Counted from the first letter of the stretch, positions 8,436 to 17,569 are shown. The stretch is 64,000 nucleotides of DNA from Afipia sp049747295 (GCF_049747295.1 NZ_JBMHJM010000001.1:4340001-4404000), one strand, 5' to 3'. Translations and numbers: made by a program. The notes: generated by a model not told the origin, from the sequence alone.

Positions 8436-8882
8436 ATGAATTGGTTGTTTCGGTCGCTTTCGTTGGCGACACTTGTGCTACTTGCCGGCTGCGCAACAGG
8501 CGGAAACACGCCATCAGCATCTGTGAACGGGGCGGCTAAGCGCCCGGTCGCGCCGGGTGAAGCCACGATTTCGATCACGCGATCGAAAGAATTCGTGGGC
8601 TCTCTCGCAACGGCTATTGTCGAGCTGAACGGCGCCAAGTTCGCCAGCCTCGGTAACGGTGAGAATTTGACAGGCGGCATCCCGCCGGGGCCGGTGGTGT
8701 TGTCCGCGACGACTTGGGACGCAATAGGGGCCACGCGCTATAGCTTCACTGCGCAACCGGGAAAAACCTATCGCTTCCTGGTCGAGCCGCGCGGTGAAAA
8801 TATCGCCGCAGGCGTGATCGGAGGTGTCGTTGGGGTGGCGATCGAAGGCGGCGGACCTTTCGGGATCAAACCAGTGAACTAG
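8436..8882 (+). CDS. Exported lipoprotein, DUF2846-like
   Basis: 148 residues. N-terminal lipoprotein signal with lipobox LAGC (Cys at residue 19), then a beta-rich domain (ATAIVELNGAKFASLGNGENLTGGIPPGPVVLSATTWD...GKTYRFLVEP) of the kind found in DUF2846-type lipoproteins, and a glycine-rich hydrophobic end. Expected to sit in the membrane facing the periplasm. Role unknown. Confidence 0.8.
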   Translation: MNWLFRSLSLATLVLLAGCATGGNTPSASVNGAAKRPVAPGEATISITRSKEFVGSLATAIVELNGAKFASLGNGENLTGGIPPGPVVLSATTWDAIGATRYSFTAQPGKTYRFLVEPRGENIAAGVIGGVVGVAIEGGGPFGIKPVN

Positions 8883-8942
8883 GGCGGAGACGCCGGTCTG
8901 GTTTGCGATGCGTGCTCTGAGCGGCAAAGGCGCGGGGACTAC

Positions 8943-9140
8943 ATGTCGGTTGCGATCACATTTGGACCATGCTGCTTCTGCGGTCGTGACATTGAAAAAA
9001 CCGAGACTGATCCGTGTCACGTGACCGTCCGAACGGCAGGCGGCGGATTACAGTTTTGGCAGTGCCATGGCTCGTGCTTCCGGAACAGGCTCACCGATCC
9101 GCCGGATGCTCCGGGATTGTTTGAGCCTGCCCATTTCTAA
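8943..9140 (+). CDS. Small cysteine-containing protein, possible zinc knuckle
   Basis: 65 residues beginning MSVAITFGPCCFCGRDI. It has CCFC near the N terminus, a Cys-His pair (DPCHV) and a later C-H-xx-C (QCHGSCF), enough to bind one zinc ion. Such proteins occur as lone hypotheticals in the Bradyrhizobium group. No partner gene is evident. Confidence 0.6.
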   Translation: MSVAITFGPCCFCGRDIEKTETDPCHVTVRTAGGGLQFWQCHGSCFRNRLTDPPDAPGLFEPAHF

Positions 9141-9233
9141 CTGCGACGAATTCCAACAGCTTTCCTGTCGGAACCGCACTGACCAACTGCAGCGAAGCGA
9201 GGGCATTGGTGGTGATGAACCCGGAGGGCTTGG

Positions 9234-9416
9234 CATGTGTTCGTGATGGGAGACAATCGCGACAATTCGACGGACTGTCGCGTGCGGCCAGACTTTGGCA
9301 CCATTTCGCTTAAAAGCGTGTTTGGCCGTGCGGGAATGATCTTTCTGTCGCGCGCACGCGCCCCCAATGGCGACAGCTCTCTTCTTTTGGAGCGAATAGG
9401 CAAGATTGTGCGCTGA
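9234..9416 (+). pseudogene. Signal peptidase I (lepB) C-terminal relic
   Basis: In one frame the bases encode HVFVMGDNRDNSTDCRV followed about 20 residues later by VFGRAGMIFLSRA and an ending LLERIGKIVR, then TGA. GDNRDNSxD(S/C)R is box E of signal peptidase I, the GRA-IFFS segment follows in real LepB proteins, and the ending matches their C terminus. Two TGA codons lie just upstream in frame, and neither the catalytic Ser nor Lys region is present. This is the remains of an extra lepB gene. Confidence 0.75.
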
Positions 9417-9458
9417 ATTGTTCGTGAACCTGAGGCATGCTTGCCGTCCGCGGACCGC

Positions 9459-9716
9459 TCAGGTGTTCGGCTGAAACCAGTCGAATATCGCAACAATAAC
9501 GCATGCAACCAAAGCGATGATCCGAAAGCCGATCTGTATCCAGTACTTGACCGGCGTGGCATCTCTATGAATATCCGCATTCCACCAGTCCAGAAAATTG
9601 GAATTCCAGTATCTGATTTTTCTTTCGGCCAGGGCGTGCCGCAGTTTGCGGCTGCTATCGACGCACAGATAGATCGCGACGATGCGGGCGACGATTTCAA
9701 CCAAGAAAAACTTCAT
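9459..9716 (-). CDS. Small membrane protein, hypothetical
   Basis: 85 residues from an ATG at 9716 (a GTG lies two codons upstream). It has an N-terminal hydrophobic segment (FFLVEIVARIVAIYLCV) and a C-terminal one (IGFRIIALVACVIVAIF), separated by a charged, Trp-rich stretch. Probable two-pass inner-membrane protein. Family not recognised. Confidence 0.65.
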   Translation of the reverse strand: MKFFLVEIVARIVAIYLCVDSSRKLRHALAERKIRYWNSNFLDWWNADIHRDATPVKYWIQIGFRIIALVACVIVAIFDWFQPNT

Positions 9717-9823
9717 GCACACATCCGTTCATCACACACGCATTCGATGACTGGGCTCTGGCCCATAAAATCCACGATCTCGCGTATCGATGTTGCGTGC
9801 CGGCTCGCGATCGTTCTCAGATA

Positions 9824-10471
9824 TCAGGATTGGTGCGGCGCTTCACGCGCGTGATCCCAGAACGCCTGAACGGCGAACAGCATTTCGCCATGCAGCCGCT
9901 CGTAACGTTGTTCGGCTTCCGCAGAGAACACCGCTTGCCCTTCGTTGTTGCGCGGAACGGGCTCTCCGAGAGCAGCGGCCATATCGATGTAGAAATACGT
10001 CATATCGCCGTACGGACGCTTCAAATCCATCAACTCAATGAAAGTTTCCCAAGTGCGGGTGTTGAGATTCCGTATGAGGGTCAAATGCTCGCTTGTCACA
10101 ACGAATGTGAATCTGGCCTCGGGCGGCACTTTGATCGGAGGCGAACCCCATGAATTGAGCTCGAGTTCGCCGTCTTTCGCGAGAGCGCGGTGATAATTGT
10201 CGAGTTCATACGGGCCGGGCGTCAGCTGATATGTTTCGATAAAATGATGTGCGAGCTTGCAGAGCTCGTCAGCCAGGCTTTCCCACTTGCCGTCTCCGCT
10301 GGCTGCTATCTCTGGAAACAGCGCGAGGAGATTGCCAAAGATCGCTCGATTGGCGTCCTCGTCGTTCATGTTTCCCATGAGCAAGATGCCGCCTGCCTCG
10401 GCCGCGACCCAATAGGGGTGCAACGATTTGCGCAGCGTTGTGATCAGCTTCGCCGTATCGGGATTGTTCAT
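9824..10471 (-). CDS. Conserved hypothetical protein, 215 aa
   Basis: A soluble protein with no signal sequence, starting MNNPDTAKLITTLRKSL. It is well-behaved coding sequence with mixed helix and strand (YELDNYHRALAKDGELELNSWG, FTFVVTSEHLTLIRNL), but no motif I can name. Reads in the same direction as the lysR gene that starts further right, with about 70 bases between. Function unknown. Confidence 0.75.
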   Translation of the reverse strand: MNNPDTAKLITTLRKSLHPYWVAAEAGGILLMGNMNDEDANRAIFGNLLALFPEIAASGDGKWESLADELCKLAHHFIETYQLTPGPYELDNYHRALAKDGELELNSWGSPPIKVPPEARFTFVVTSEHLTLIRNLNTRTWETFIELMDLKRPYGDMTYFYIDMAAALGEPVPRNNEGQAVFSAEAEQRYERLHGEMLFAVQAFWDHAREAPHQS

Positions 10472-10543
10472 GTTGAATTGTGCCTCGGATCAGGAAGGGT
10501 CAGGCGTTTGACGCAGGCATCGCGGGACCGGTTCAATGCCGCC

Positions 10544-11473
10544 TCACTTCCTTCCCGGCGCATGGGACGCGCTGCCCGCCAGCGCGGTGGTGAGATTCTC
10601 CGCGAGGAATTGCGAGAATGCCTTCGCGATCGGCGGCAGCGTGCGGTTGGCCTTCTTGATCAGGTTGATCGGGCGCGAAAAATTGCTGTCATTGATTTTG
10701 CGGCTGCGCAAGGTTCGTTCCGCCGCGATTTCCCGCGCCGAGATCGGCAGGATGGCGAGGCCTATGCCGGCCTTCACCATGCCGATGGCCGTCATCATGT
10801 AGGTCGCTTCCGAGGCCGGGTTCGGCGCGGTGCCTGCTTTCCTGAACGCTGCATCGGTCACCGCCCGCACGCTCGTGCCTTGATACATCAGAATGAGCGG
10901 ATGCTCGGCAAGCGTCGCCGCCGTCACCTTGGCCGCATTGGCGATGGCGTGGTTCTTCGGGTAGACCACCACCATCTCGTCGCGCGCGGCGAACAGGTTG
11001 GTGACATCGGGAAACCTGGTATCGCCCGCGGTCAAGCCGAGGTCGACATCCTCGGAGCGCACCATTGTCAACACATCGCGGGCAATCACGTCCTTCAGCA
11101 CAAACGATACGCCGGGATAGTCCTCGCGGAATTGCTTGATGACATCCGGCAAGACGCCTGCGGCGAACGAGGGCAGGGCCGCGATGCGCACCACGCCGCG
11201 CCGTTCGGAGGCGATGTCCTGCACATCAAGCAACACCGAATCGAGATCCTGCAGCGCGCGCTCCAGCGCAGGCAGCAATTGCTGGCCGATGCGCGTGAGG
11301 TCCACCGAGCGAGGATTGCGGTCGAACAGCCGCAAGCCGAGCGTCTCTTCAAGCCGCTTGATCTGAACCGTCAGCGTGGGCTGGGAGATGTGAAGGGCGG
11401 AAGCGGCCTGCGTAAAACTGCGCAGCTTCGCGACCGCAACAAAAGAGCGTAATTGCCTGACACTGACATCCAT
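10544..11473 (-). CDS. LysR family transcriptional regulator
   Basis: 309 residues. The N-terminal helix-turn-helix (VRQLRSFVAVAKLRSFTQAASALHISQPTLTVQIKRLEETLGLRLFDR) and the periplasmic-binding-like effector domain from about residue 90 are standard LysR. It is divergent from the tannase-family gene at 11776 with a transporter relic in the gap, so control of that esterase cluster by an aromatic acid or ester product is the natural guess. Confidence 0.93.
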   Translation of the reverse strand: MDVSVRQLRSFVAVAKLRSFTQAASALHISQPTLTVQIKRLEETLGLRLFDRNPRSVDLTRIGQQLLPALERALQDLDSVLLDVQDIASERRGVVRIAALPSFAAGVLPDVIKQFREDYPGVSFVLKDVIARDVLTMVRSEDVDLGLTAGDTRFPDVTNLFAARDEMVVVYPKNHAIANAAKVTAATLAEHPLILMYQGTSVRAVTDAAFRKAGTAPNPASEATYMMTAIGMVKAGIGLAILPISAREIAAERTLRSRKINDSNFSRPINLIKKANRTLPPIAKAFSQFLAENLTTALAGSASHAPGRK

Positions 11474-11542
11474 AGAGGATCTCTATAGCTGCGATTGAAT
11501 CATTTCAATTGCATAATATGCGGGCAGACCCTCAAGCTTTTT

Positions 11543-11683
11543 TGAAATGTCGCGACGTTCCTCGTGGTCGGGTTCACCGACATCGATCTTACCGATCACC
11601 AGAAGTTCTCGATTCCACTTCTGTTCGGCGCGCCGCTGATCATGACGATTGCGTGTGTAGCGTTTGGCGTCTTCACTTTCTAA
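11543..11683 (+). pseudogene. C-terminal relic of a CitMHS-like transporter
   Basis: After an in-frame TGA the bases encode VATFLVVGFTDIDLTDHQ followed by KFSIPLLFGAPLIMTIACVAFGVFTF and a stop. The GxxxIDLxDHQKF segment followed by a last membrane helix is how citrate-Mg/H+ symporters of the CitMHS family end. The other ten or so helices are missing. It is probably the remnant of a transporter once co-located with the esterases and LysR. Confidence 0.55.
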
Positions 11684-11775
11684 AATGCGCAAGTAGCGGC
11701 TTCAGTCAGGCCGCCGTTCGTCAATTCGAGACAAGAAGCTCGATGTGAAACAAATGACAACGGGATGGAAACAAT

Positions 11776-13419
11776 ATGAACCGTCGCCTAACCCGGCACC
11801 TTCCGGCCGCGGGCCTTTGCTGCGCGCTGTTTGCGCCGTTCGTGATCACGCCCGCAGTGGCCGCGACCCACTGTGCCGAGCTTAAGGACTTCACGTCCGC
11901 GAACGTGCAGATCGATACGGCTGAGCCGGAGCCGGCCGGCCACTTCAAGATGCCCGGTGGTGTGGAACTTAAGGACGCGCCGGCGTTCTGCCGCGTGCAT
12001 GGTACGGCGACGCCAGTTGCGGACTCGAAGATCGGTTTCGAGGTCTGGTTGCCGGCGACCGACTGGAACGGCAAGATCGAGATGTTCGGCAATGGCGGCT
12101 ACAGTTCGAAGATCGCCTATGCCGCGCTCGGTGAACAACTCAAGCGCGGCTATGCGGTGGTCGGCACCGACACAGGCCACACCGGTGACGATCCGGACTT
12201 TGCCGTGGGCCATCCGGAATCGATCGTCGATTGGGGTCATCGCGCGGTGCATGAATCCATCGTCGCAGCAAAAGCGGTGGTCAACGCGTTCTATGGCGCC
12301 CATGCGAAATATTCCTATTTCGCGGGCTGTTCCACCGGCGGCCATCAGGCGTTCATGGAGGCACAGCGTTACCCGACGGATTTCAACGGCATCATTGCGG
12401 GCGATCCGGGGCATAACCGCACGCATCTCAATGCCGGCTTCCTTTGGCAGTTCAGCGCCAATCGCAGCAAGGCGCCCGGTGCGACGCCGATCATTCCGCC
12501 CGCCAAACTAGCGGTGGTCTCGGCCGCCGTGCTGAAGGCGTGCCGCGGGCACGATGGCGGATTGCCGACCGACAATTATCTCACCGCGCCGGAAGAATGC
12601 GGCTTCCAGCCGAAGGACATCCTGTGCAAGGCGGGCGACCAGCCGGATTGTTTGACGCAGCCGGAGGTGGATGCGCTGGCGGCGATGTACAACGGCGCGC
12701 GCAATCCGCGCACTGGCGAAGCGATCTATTATTCATGGCCCAAAGGCAGTGAGAACTCGGGGCAGGTGGTGAAGACGCTGCCGGGCTGGAGTCTCTATTG
12801 GGCGGACCCCAAGGACGCGAGCAAGCCCGCGCGCTCGAGCTTCTGGAAAGTGTGGGCGTTCAACAATCCGGAATGGGACTGGCGTGATTTCGACTTCGAC
12901 GCCGGCATGAAAGCGGTGGACGACAAGCTCGCCGCGACCATCAATGCAATGAATCCGGACCTCTCGGCTTTCCACAAGGCGGGCGGCAAGATGATCCAAT
13001 ATCACGGGCTTGCCGATCCCGTGGTGCCGCCGCGCGACTCCATCGACTATTTTGAATCGGTCCAGCGCGACCAGGCGAAATCTGACACCGCGCCCGCGGA
13101 CGTCACTGCTGACTACTATCGGCTGTTCCTCGCGCCCGGCATGGAGCATTGCCGCGGCGGCGCGGGCGCCAACGTGCTGGAGACGCAAGTCGCACTAGAG
13201 CAGTGGGTCGAGCACGGCAAGGCACCGGCACAGATCGCCGCCACGAAGTTCGTCAACAACAAGCGTGACGAGGGCGTCGAGTTCACGCGGCCGCTGTGCC
13301 CGTACCCGCAGGAAGCGCGTTACATCGGCAGCGGCGACACCAAGGACGCCGCGAACTTCACCTGCACCGATGGCCACCGCTATCCGAAGCCGCTGACTGC
13401 CGAGATCTATCGGCGCTGA
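11776..13419 (+). CDS. Tannase/feruloyl esterase family hydrolase, exported
   Basis: 547 residues with a Sec signal ending near residue 30. The alpha/beta-hydrolase core has the nucleophile motif AGCSTGGHQ with Ser186 next to Cys185, and a late MEHCRGG segment giving the His-Cys of the CS-D-HC arrangement that is diagnostic of tannase/feruloyl esterases. The acid is probably the Asp of GLADPVVPP. Hydrolyses plant phenolic esters outside the cytoplasm, or related esters (MHETase belongs to this family). Substrate not predictable. First gene of an esterase cluster. Confidence 0.92.
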   Translation: MNRRLTRHLPAAGLCCALFAPFVITPAVAATHCAELKDFTSANVQIDTAEPEPAGHFKMPGGVELKDAPAFCRVHGTATPVADSKIGFEVWLPATDWNGKIEMFGNGGYSSKIAYAALGEQLKRGYAVVGTDTGHTGDDPDFAVGHPESIVDWGHRAVHESIVAAKAVVNAFYGAHAKYSYFAGCSTGGHQAFMEAQRYPTDFNGIIAGDPGHNRTHLNAGFLWQFSANRSKAPGATPIIPPAKLAVVSAAVLKACRGHDGGLPTDNYLTAPEECGFQPKDILCKAGDQPDCLTQPEVDALAAMYNGARNPRTGEAIYYSWPKGSENSGQVVKTLPGWSLYWADPKDASKPARSSFWKVWAFNNPEWDWRDFDFDAGMKAVDDKLAATINAMNPDLSAFHKAGGKMIQYHGLADPVVPPRDSIDYFESVQRDQAKSDTAPADVTADYYRLFLAPGMEHCRGGAGANVLETQVALEQWVEHGKAPAQIAATKFVNNKRDEGVEFTRPLCPYPQEARYIGSGDTKDAANFTCTDGHRYPKPLTAEIYRR

Positions 13420-13488
13420 CACCCATCACCCTCTCGTCGCGGAGCCTCGCATCCGCTGCTTTCCCTTCTCATGAAACGGAACTGACCT

Positions 13489-15507
13489 ATGATCCAGCTT
13501 CGCTGCCTCAAGCCTCTTGGTCTCGCTTCACTGCTCGTCGCTACCTCGCTTGTCGCTGCGCAGGCCCAGGACAAACCGTCATGGCTGCATGAAGGCGCGA
13601 CGCTCCACACCGATGGGCAGTCGAACGATCTCGTCACCGCCGGCCTGGGGGCGGATGCGATGACCAGCAAGCCGCCTCCTTACGCGGACCCGGAGCATCC
13701 GACGGCCGCGGAGCTGCGCCGCGCATCGATCTTTGCCCGCCGCAGTGTGGGGCAGGGATATGGCCGGCTGTTTGGGCCCGCCGTCGATCAGGAAACCGGC
13801 AAACAATTCGGCGACAACGGCAAGATCGCGGGTGATGAAATCCTCGCCTTCGAAGACGATGGCAGCGGCAAGCAGAACGTCGCGATGCTGCTGCAGATTC
13901 CGCAGAATCTCAGCACCGAGCGGCGCTGCCTCATCGCCATTCCCGTCACCGGCTCGTCGAGCCTCTACCGCGACATCGTGGACCATGGCTATTGGGGGCT
14001 GCGGCATCGTTGCGCCGTTGTCTACACCGACAAGGGCCACGGTAACGGTTTCCATTTGCTCGAGCCCAACACGGTGAACGAGCTCGATGGTCGCATGGTG
14101 CCTGCAAGTGAGGCGGGCAAGTCCGCGCATTTCCGCGCCGATCTCGATGACGCCGCGCGGCAGGAATTCCTCGCAAAGTGGCCGCATCGCGTCGCCTTCA
14201 AGGCTGCGCATTCGAAACAGAACCCGGAAAGGGACTGGGGCGTGAACGTGCTCCATGCCGTGCAGTTCGCGTTCTTTGAACTCGCGAAGCGCGATCCTTC
14301 GTTCACCCGGGACAAGACCATTGTGATTGCCACCGGCAGTTCGAACGGCGGCGGCGCGGTGCTCTATGCCGCGGAGAAAGATACCTCGCATCTGCTCGAT
14401 GGCGTGGTGGCGCGCGAGCCTCAGGTGCAGTTGAAGCCGGACGATCGCGCGGTGGTGAAATACGGTTCAGTGGAGCGGCGCGGCACCGGCCGCACGCTGC
14501 TCGACTATTTCTCCTTCGGCAATCTCTATCAGCCTTGCGCGGTGCTTGCGGTCGCGGATATTCCGCTGAAGGATCGGGTGCCTTATGCCGCGAACCGTTG
14601 CCAGTCGCTGCACGACAAGGGCCTGCTCAAGGCCGACACCGTCGAAGGCCAGGCGAAAGAGTCGCTGGAGCGAATGCACGCCTATGGCTGGGACCCGGAG
14701 ACCGACATCGGCCATGCGTTCGGTTACTTCGTTGCGCCGGACGCCACGGCGACGAAGTACATCAACAATCACGGCCGCTTCGACGTGCGCGATCGCATCT
14801 GTGGCTATAGTTACGCAGCGACCAATCCCGAAGGACGGCCGATTGCGGTGCCCGCCGCGCAGGCTGCACAGAATTTCGCCATCGCACCCGGCGGAGCACC
14901 GGCCGGCCTGATCGATGTGGTCAACGACAACGATCCCACCGGTCCGCGCCGCAGCTGGCTGTCGGCTTCACCAAGCACGGGGCGGCAGGACTTCAATCTC
15001 GACGGTGCGATGTGTATTCGCGATCTCGTGGTCGGCAAGTCGGCGGAAGCGCAGCGCGTGCAGGCGGGTGTGAACGAGTTTGTTGGATCGGCCAAGCTCA
15101 ACAACCTGCCGACCATCATCGTTCATGGCCGCAGCGACGACCGCGTGCCGGTCTCCTTCTCGTCGCGTCCGTTCGTGGCGCTGAACAACCTCACCGATGG
15201 TGCGGCGTCGCAGCTTCGCTACATCGAAGTGACGAACGCCGAACATTTCGGCACGGATCTGCCGGGCTTCGACACCCGCATGGTGCCGCTGGTGCTGTAT
15301 CATCTGCGCGCGCTCGATCTGATGTGGGCGCATCTCACGGAGAAGGGCAACCTGCCGCCGAGCCAGGTGGTGCGCACCACGCCGCGCGGCGGTGAGGCGG
15401 GCAAGGCGCCGCCGCTCACGCTGTCCAACGTGCCGCCGATTTCCATGACACCGGCGGAGGGCGATGTGATCAGCGTCAAGAACGGCACGGTGACCATTCC
15501 GAACTGA
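13489..15507 (+). CDS. 3-hydroxybutyrate oligomer hydrolase family protein, exported
   Basis: 672 residues with a signal peptide ending around AQAQ (25-27). The sequence resembles 3HBOH, which cleaves oligomers left by extracellular poly-3-hydroxybutyrate depolymerase: an early GYGRLFGP segment, AHSKQNPERDWGVNVLHAVQFAFFEL, then the serine motif ATGSSNGGGA with S285 as likely nucleophile. It lies 69 bases after the tannase-like gene in the same direction, so both are probably transcribed together as an ester-scavenging set. Confidence 0.88.
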   Translation: MIQLRCLKPLGLASLLVATSLVAAQAQDKPSWLHEGATLHTDGQSNDLVTAGLGADAMTSKPPPYADPEHPTAAELRRASIFARRSVGQGYGRLFGPAVDQETGKQFGDNGKIAGDEILAFEDDGSGKQNVAMLLQIPQNLSTERRCLIAIPVTGSSSLYRDIVDHGYWGLRHRCAVVYTDKGHGNGFHLLEPNTVNELDGRMVPASEAGKSAHFRADLDDAARQEFLAKWPHRVAFKAAHSKQNPERDWGVNVLHAVQFAFFELAKRDPSFTRDKTIVIATGSSNGGGAVLYAAEKDTSHLLDGVVAREPQVQLKPDDRAVVKYGSVERRGTGRTLLDYFSFGNLYQPCAVLAVADIPLKDRVPYAANRCQSLHDKGLLKADTVEGQAKESLERMHAYGWDPETDIGHAFGYFVAPDATATKYINNHGRFDVRDRICGYSYAATNPEGRPIAVPAAQAAQNFAIAPGGAPAGLIDVVNDNDPTGPRRSWLSASPSTGRQDFNLDGAMCIRDLVVGKSAEAQRVQAGVNEFVGSAKLNNLPTIIVHGRSDDRVPVSFSSRPFVALNNLTDGAASQLRYIEVTNAEHFGTDLPGFDTRMVPLVLYHLRALDLMWAHLTEKGNLPPSQVVRTTPRGGEAGKAPPLTLSNVPPISMTPAEGDVISVKNGTVTIPN

Positions 15508-15548
15508 GTGGACAGCGCAGCCGTTTTCAGCTTTCGCGCGCCGTCTCG

Positions 15549-15608
15549 CTACGGCGCTCCGAAGGCCTCCCTCGGCGCGACCCAAGGGAATCTCGCAAGC
15601 ACGGCTTG
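15549..15608 (-). pseudogene. Duplicate fragment of the transglutaminase-like gene 3' end
   Basis: Read on the minus strand it encodes QAVLARFPWVAPREAFGAP and a stop, matching QAVLAQFPWAAPPQDAFGAV and stop of the intact gene ending at 16715. Similarity ceases just before this segment. The two copies flank the hydrolase gene at 15719, as if that gene had been inserted next to, or captured with, a duplicated gene end. Confidence 0.6.
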
Positions 15609-15718
15609 GTCGTTTGGAAAGCCGAATGCGGATGGGCCTCGGCCTCCAGCCTCGTGTGTCGAGCGAGTCTGTGGTAAGCGGTTGCGCATTCTCAAGGGCA
15701 TGTCGTCACAAGAGTGAA

Positions 15719-16705
15719 ATGATGCGTCGGCTCTTCGTATTCGCCATCTGGTTTTTCTTTGCGGTTACTGTGGCCCAAGCTGCCGGGGTGAAGAACTTCG
15801 ACATTCCCGCCAGTTCCGCGGGACCGGCGATCAGGCTCCTGGTTTGGACGCCTTGCGCGGAGCCGCCTCAGGAAATGGATGCGCGGGGAGCTACCTTTTT
15901 CGTCGTGCCCGGGTGTCCGGTCACCGGAGAAAAGCTTCCGCTCATCGTGATGTCCCACGGCCGGAGAGGGTGGTTCGGCGGTCACCACGACACGGCGGCA
16001 GCGCTTGCGGACGCTGGATTCGTCGTTGCCGCGCTCAATCATCCCACCGACACCATGCGTGACACGAGCGGCACCGACAGTCTTTCCGTGCTTGTCGAGC
16101 GGCCCGCGGATATGAAGCGGTTGGTCGACTACATGCTTGAGGCGTGGCCGGATGCATCACGCATCGATGAGAAACGGATCGGGCTGTATGGTTTCTCGTT
16201 TGGCGGGTACACCGGTCTCGTCGTCATCGGTGGCAATCCCGATTTGCGGAAAGGCTTGCCCAACTGCGAAACGTCGAGCCTGAGGGCTTGCAAACAGCTC
16301 GAAGGCGGCGAGCTTCCCGATCAGCCGATCACTCATGATCCGCGCGTCAAGGCCGCCGTCATCATCGATCCCTATCCGGTGTTCGTTTTCCCTGAGGAAA
16401 ACCTGAAAGGAATAACAGTCCCGATCCAGTTGTGGAGTTCTGACCCGGCGCAAAAAGCCGACGGTCTATCCGGGTGCTGTGCTGCAGCGGTCAAGCAAAA
16501 GCTTCCGACGAAGCCGGACTACCATTTCGCAGAAAATGCCAAACACTTCTCTTTCCTCGCGACCTGCACTGCGGAGGAGGCGCAGGCAGCTCCTGCCATT
16601 TGTACCGACGCCCCGGGCTTCGATCGCGTTGATTTTCATAAAAAGCTTCACTCGGATATGGTCGCCTTCTTCCGCAAGCATTTCGCTGACAGCGCTCAGC
16701 CGTAG
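15719..16705 (+). CDS. Dienelactone hydrolase-like/PAF-acetylhydrolase-like exported hydrolase
   Basis: 328 residues from ATG 15719. Signal peptide RRLFVFAIWFFFAVTVAQAA, then an alpha/beta-hydrolase fold with PLIVMSHGRRGW (oxyanion strand) and the nucleophile elbow GLYGFSFGGYTG. Cysteines in the lid region (GCCAAAVKQ, TCTAEEAQAAPAIC) suggest disulfides. Annotated in relatives as dienelactone hydrolase or lipoprotein-signal hydrolase; substrate unknown. Third exported esterase in this cluster, 211 bases after the second. Confidence 0.85.
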   Translation: MMRRLFVFAIWFFFAVTVAQAAGVKNFDIPASSAGPAIRLLVWTPCAEPPQEMDARGATFFVVPGCPVTGEKLPLIVMSHGRRGWFGGHHDTAAALADAGFVVAALNHPTDTMRDTSGTDSLSVLVERPADMKRLVDYMLEAWPDASRIDEKRIGLYGFSFGGYTGLVVIGGNPDLRKGLPNCETSSLRACKQLEGGELPDQPITHDPRVKAAVIIDPYPVFVFPEENLKGITVPIQLWSSDPAQKADGLSGCCAAAVKQKLPTKPDYHFAENAKHFSFLATCTAEEAQAAPAICTDAPGFDRVDFHKKLHSDMVAFFRKHFADSAQP

Positions 16706-16714
16706 TGGGATTTA

Positions 16715-17569
16715 TCACACCGCTCCGAAAGCATCCTGCGGAGGCGCGGCCCACGGGAATTGCGCAAGCACGGCCTGAGCAGCGTGCCGGTCGGGCGGGG
16801 CGGGATCGAGCGCCTGCGCCAGTGCGTCGATGTCCTGGGCCTGTTCCGGTGTCAAGCTGCGCGTCTCACGAAAGCCAATCGTTGGCCCCCAATTGTCCCA
16901 CGGCAGACACTCGATGCCTGCAAGGGTGGCCGCATCGCGGATCACGCTGGACGCAATCCACCATTCGCCTTTGATGTCTGCGTAAGTCAGGCCGCATGTC
17001 GTTGCATCGATCTCGCCAGTGCGCACCGTTCGCCAGACCGATGGCGCCGACCGCCAGCCTGAAGATGGTACGTTGGCGACGTCGAAGGGAACGCGCATGC
17101 CGTCGCGCGCCCGCCGGCCGAGCTGGGCATCGAGCACCGCCCATTGTCCGTCGCGACGATATTCGCAGATATAGTGATCTTCCCAATGGCCCTTAGCGAA
17201 GTAGCTGGCGAAGCCCGCGCGCAGCCGCGCCGGAATACCCTGCGCGCGTAGCGCCGTGATCGCCAGCAGCGCGAAGTCGCGGCAGGTGACATAGAGGTAA
17301 TCGGGAAGGTCGCGGTGAATGGAGAGCGGGCGCGCGTCGCGTTGAAGGAGCGTATCGAGCAGCAGTGCGCTGCGCCGCAGACTGCGGTCGTCCTCCGCAT
17401 ACGCCGGGACGGGAAAGCCGATCTGTCGCGCCACCGCATGGTGGATGACGAATTCTTCCAGCGCATCGGCAATTGCTGCGGGTTCTGATGGCAACTCGCC
17501 CAAACGCGCATGATGCGCGGCGGGATCGCTCCACTCTGTCTGCTGACTGTCCGCGGGGGTCCTGAGCAT
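16715..17569 (-). CDS. Transglutaminase-like domain protein
   Basis: 284 residues, cytoplasmic. The papain-like core is visible: catalytic Cys in YLYVTCRDFALLAITALRAQGIPARLRAGFASYF, His in WEDHYICEY and Asp in WAVLDAQLG. Bacterial members are proteases or have no known activity. It faces the hydrolase gene tail to tail with nine bases between. A fragment duplicating its last 19 codons lies 1.1 kb to the left. Confidence 0.88.
   Translation of the reverse strand: MLRTPADSQQTEWSDPAAHHARLGELPSEPAAIADALEEFVIHHAVARQIGFPVPAYAEDDRSLRRSALLLDTLLQRDARPLSIHRDLPDYLYVTCRDFALLAITALRAQGIPARLRAGFASYFAKGHWEDHYICEYRRDGQWAVLDAQLGRRARDGMRVPFDVANVPSSGWRSAPSVWRTVRTGEIDATTCGLTYADIKGEWWIASSVIRDAATLAGIECLPWDNWGPTIGFRETRSLTPEQAQDIDALAQALDPAPPDRHAAQAVLAQFPWAAPPQDAFGAV

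Noticed and set aside
10190..11452. 420-codon plus-strand frame
   Set aside because: It is the antisense shadow of the LysR gene and its neighbour, with Arg/His-rich random composition.
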